Assembly: GCF_013365535.1 (NCBI RefSeq)
Contig: NZ_CP053590.1
Location: forward strand, 1,044,501-1,108,500
Reading direction: 5' to 3'
Length of the DNA: 64,000 nt
Source of the DNA: Aquimarina sp. TRL1
GTDB lineage: Bacteria > Bacteroidota > Bacteroidia > Flavobacteriales > Flavobacteriaceae
Of this stretch, positions 62,956-64,000 are shown in pieces; positions within the stretch are counted from its first letter, which is position 1, and the number at the start of each line of letters is the position of its first letter. Under the pieces are notes generated by a model. The model was not told where the DNA came from. It made no database searches and worked only from the letters and a program-made list of their open reading frames with translations. The translations under genes were made by a program, and so were the position numbers.

Positions 62956-63352
62956 AAAAACCACCTCTATGAGTGTTTACTTTTTCATTCTCAAAATGTG
63001 TACAGAAATCTCCTTGTCGCGGGAGTAAAAATGTAGATAACGTAGTTGATCTTTTCGATCAGTAAAATAGTTCGGAATCATCCTTGTAGCGGGAGTAATT
63101 CCTTGATGATTTTGTAACAAAAAACAACCATAAATCACTGTAAAACATCTAAAAACAATAATTTACACCCTCAAATATAGCTAGTCTTTTTTAATTTTCT
63201 ATTTCCCCAATCCTGCTATCGTTGCGTAATGAAAAGTTAAAAAAATAGTGAAAATCCAGTTAACTCAACAATAGTGCTATTTCCCAATTTATCCCCTATA
63301 TAAATTCACTTTCCTAAACTGTAGTAAAAGTAATTTAAGGTGATATAGAAAA
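62956..63352. other. Non-coding stretch upstream of the repeat array
   Basis: No gene is seen. Two copies of TCCTTGT(C/A)GCGGGAGTAA lie at about 63012-63030 and 63081-63099. The second is enclosed by AATCATC and GATGATT. A promoter for the methylase operon should lie here or in the repeats. Confidence 0.45.
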
Positions 63353-63565
63353 CTAAGCACATATTGACCTAATCTTGATAATATCATACTCTAGATTCCC
63401 AGCTCTAACTTTAACAGTCATCTCTCCTTTTTCATCTTCATATAACTCAAGAATGGATAATATTTCAATTGGAATTATGGGCTGAAGATCAAATAAATCC
63501 CCTGTTCCTGATTCAATTATTTTATTAGTTGATTCATCTTTTATGATATACTTATAAATTTTCAT
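63353..63565 (-). CDS. Small unknown protein
   Basis: The 70 residues (KIYKYIIKDESTNKIIESGT and so on) have a beta-rich start and an acidic middle. No motif is seen. It lies upstream of the repeat array on the same strand as the methylase operon and 52 bases after the next gene. Confidence 0.5.
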   Translation of the reverse strand: MKIYKYIIKDESTNKIIESGTGDLFDLQPIIPIEILSILELYEDEKGEMTVKVRAGNLEYDIIKIRSICA

Positions 63566-63617
63566 AGGACTGTTTTTTGATTTAATTTTTTATAAAATAG
63601 GCTTATATACTATAGAA

Positions 63618-63914
63618 TTACCCTTTATCACCAACCAAAACATGGACAAAAGGAGTTCCTTTATTATGATCCCATATCACTTTTTTAACCTCCCACCCTG
63701 AATTAGTCTCTACACAATCGAACACATTCAATTCAGTATTGCTATCCTTAAATACTTCATTAGGCTCATAGTTCCCTTCTATAAACTTTGGTATGTTAAT
63801 AGCTTCCCCTATTCTTGGAATTCCCTCCCCTTGTTTCCAATAGATTGTAAGATCACGCTTCCCTGCGTTATATAATTTTGTCTTACTCCAATTAATACTA
63901 AAGTGTACCTTCAT
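63618..63914 (-). CDS. Small unknown protein
   Basis: The 98 residues read KVHFSINWSKTKLYNAGKRD at the start and VETNSGWEVKKVIWDHNKGT near the end, a beta-rich soluble protein. The family is not recognised. It may form a short operon with the 70-residue gene downstream. Confidence 0.5.
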   Translation of the reverse strand: MKVHFSINWSKTKLYNAGKRDLTIYWKQGEGIPRIGEAINIPKFIEGNYEPNEVFKDSNTELNVFDCVETNSGWEVKKVIWDHNKGTPFVHVLVGDKG

Positions 63915-64000
63915 TGTTAATTAATATTTATATGATTGTATTAGTTTCCCCCTGAAACTAAAAAATAATAGTTCTCTCTAATTGACCCTAAAATTGCTAC

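Overview
The window is AT-rich DNA of the Bacteroidota, most likely a marine flavobacterium. The evidence is TssD/Hcp of the Bacteroidota type VI secretion type, RHS proteins with a DUF6443-like block, many short-lobed lipoproteins, IS1182/IS110/group II intron remnants, and weak ribosome binding sites. No ribosomal, tRNA or housekeeping gene is present; all of it is accessory DNA.

Region 1 (1-7.89 kb, genes on +) is a cassette-like array. Small unrelated genes (DUF6985-like, SUKH/SMI1-KNR4, DUF2314 lipoprotein, a membrane zinc-ribbon protein, a coiled-coil protein) alternate with long intergenic sites. Each site begins just after a stop codon with a TACAAC-type box and ends just before the next start with a CGTTGTA-type box, which are inverted copies of each other. 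The layout resembles integron cassettes with attC sites, but the boxes do not fit the attC consensus and no integrase is seen. Three mobile elements sit inside these sites: an antisense group II intron, an IS1182-family element and an IS110-family remnant.

Region 2 (7.9-22.3 kb, all on -) is a tightly packed operon of about 24 small genes that I read as the virion and lysis module of a tailless, probably membrane-containing phage or prophage. It holds many single-TM proteins, Arg-rich proteins, a coat-like beta protein with an acidic N-terminus and Arg-rich tail, a paralogue of that protein split by a YVTN beta-propeller, a fibre/spike-like protein, three peptidoglycan hydrolases, two peptidoglycan-binding anchors, a holin candidate and two overlapping spanin-like genes. 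No terminase, portal or tail gene was recognised.

Region 3 (22.5-46.7 kb) is cargo. It has an Hcp/TssD-effector-lipoprotein set (-), a small regulator region with a tandemly duplicated two-gene module, two large secreted RHS/YD-repeat proteins with small membrane or lipoprotein partners, and a VasX-like pore-forming effector with its membrane partner (+). The theme is interbacterial antagonism and immunity.

Region 4 (46.7-62.2 kb, all on -) is the second phage-like operon. It encodes a fusion-like N6-adenine methylase, a Strawberry-notch-type helicase, a MoxR ATPase with partner, small membrane and acidic proteins, a DnaA-domain-IV-like DNA-binding protein, an FtsK/HerA/Zot-like packaging ATPase, and finally a truncated PP-loop (PAPS-reductase-like) gene that stops at the cargo border. 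Upstream of it lie about 27 copies of a 26-bp repeat (62.24-62.95 kb) carrying a TCCCTATAGGGA-like palindrome in two alternating versions. Two small unknown genes end the window.

My reading is that regions 2 and 4 are the two halves of one phage-like element that carries region 3 as cargo and has interrupted the cassette array of region 1 at about 7.88 kb. All family assignments come from reading motifs by eye; no search was run.
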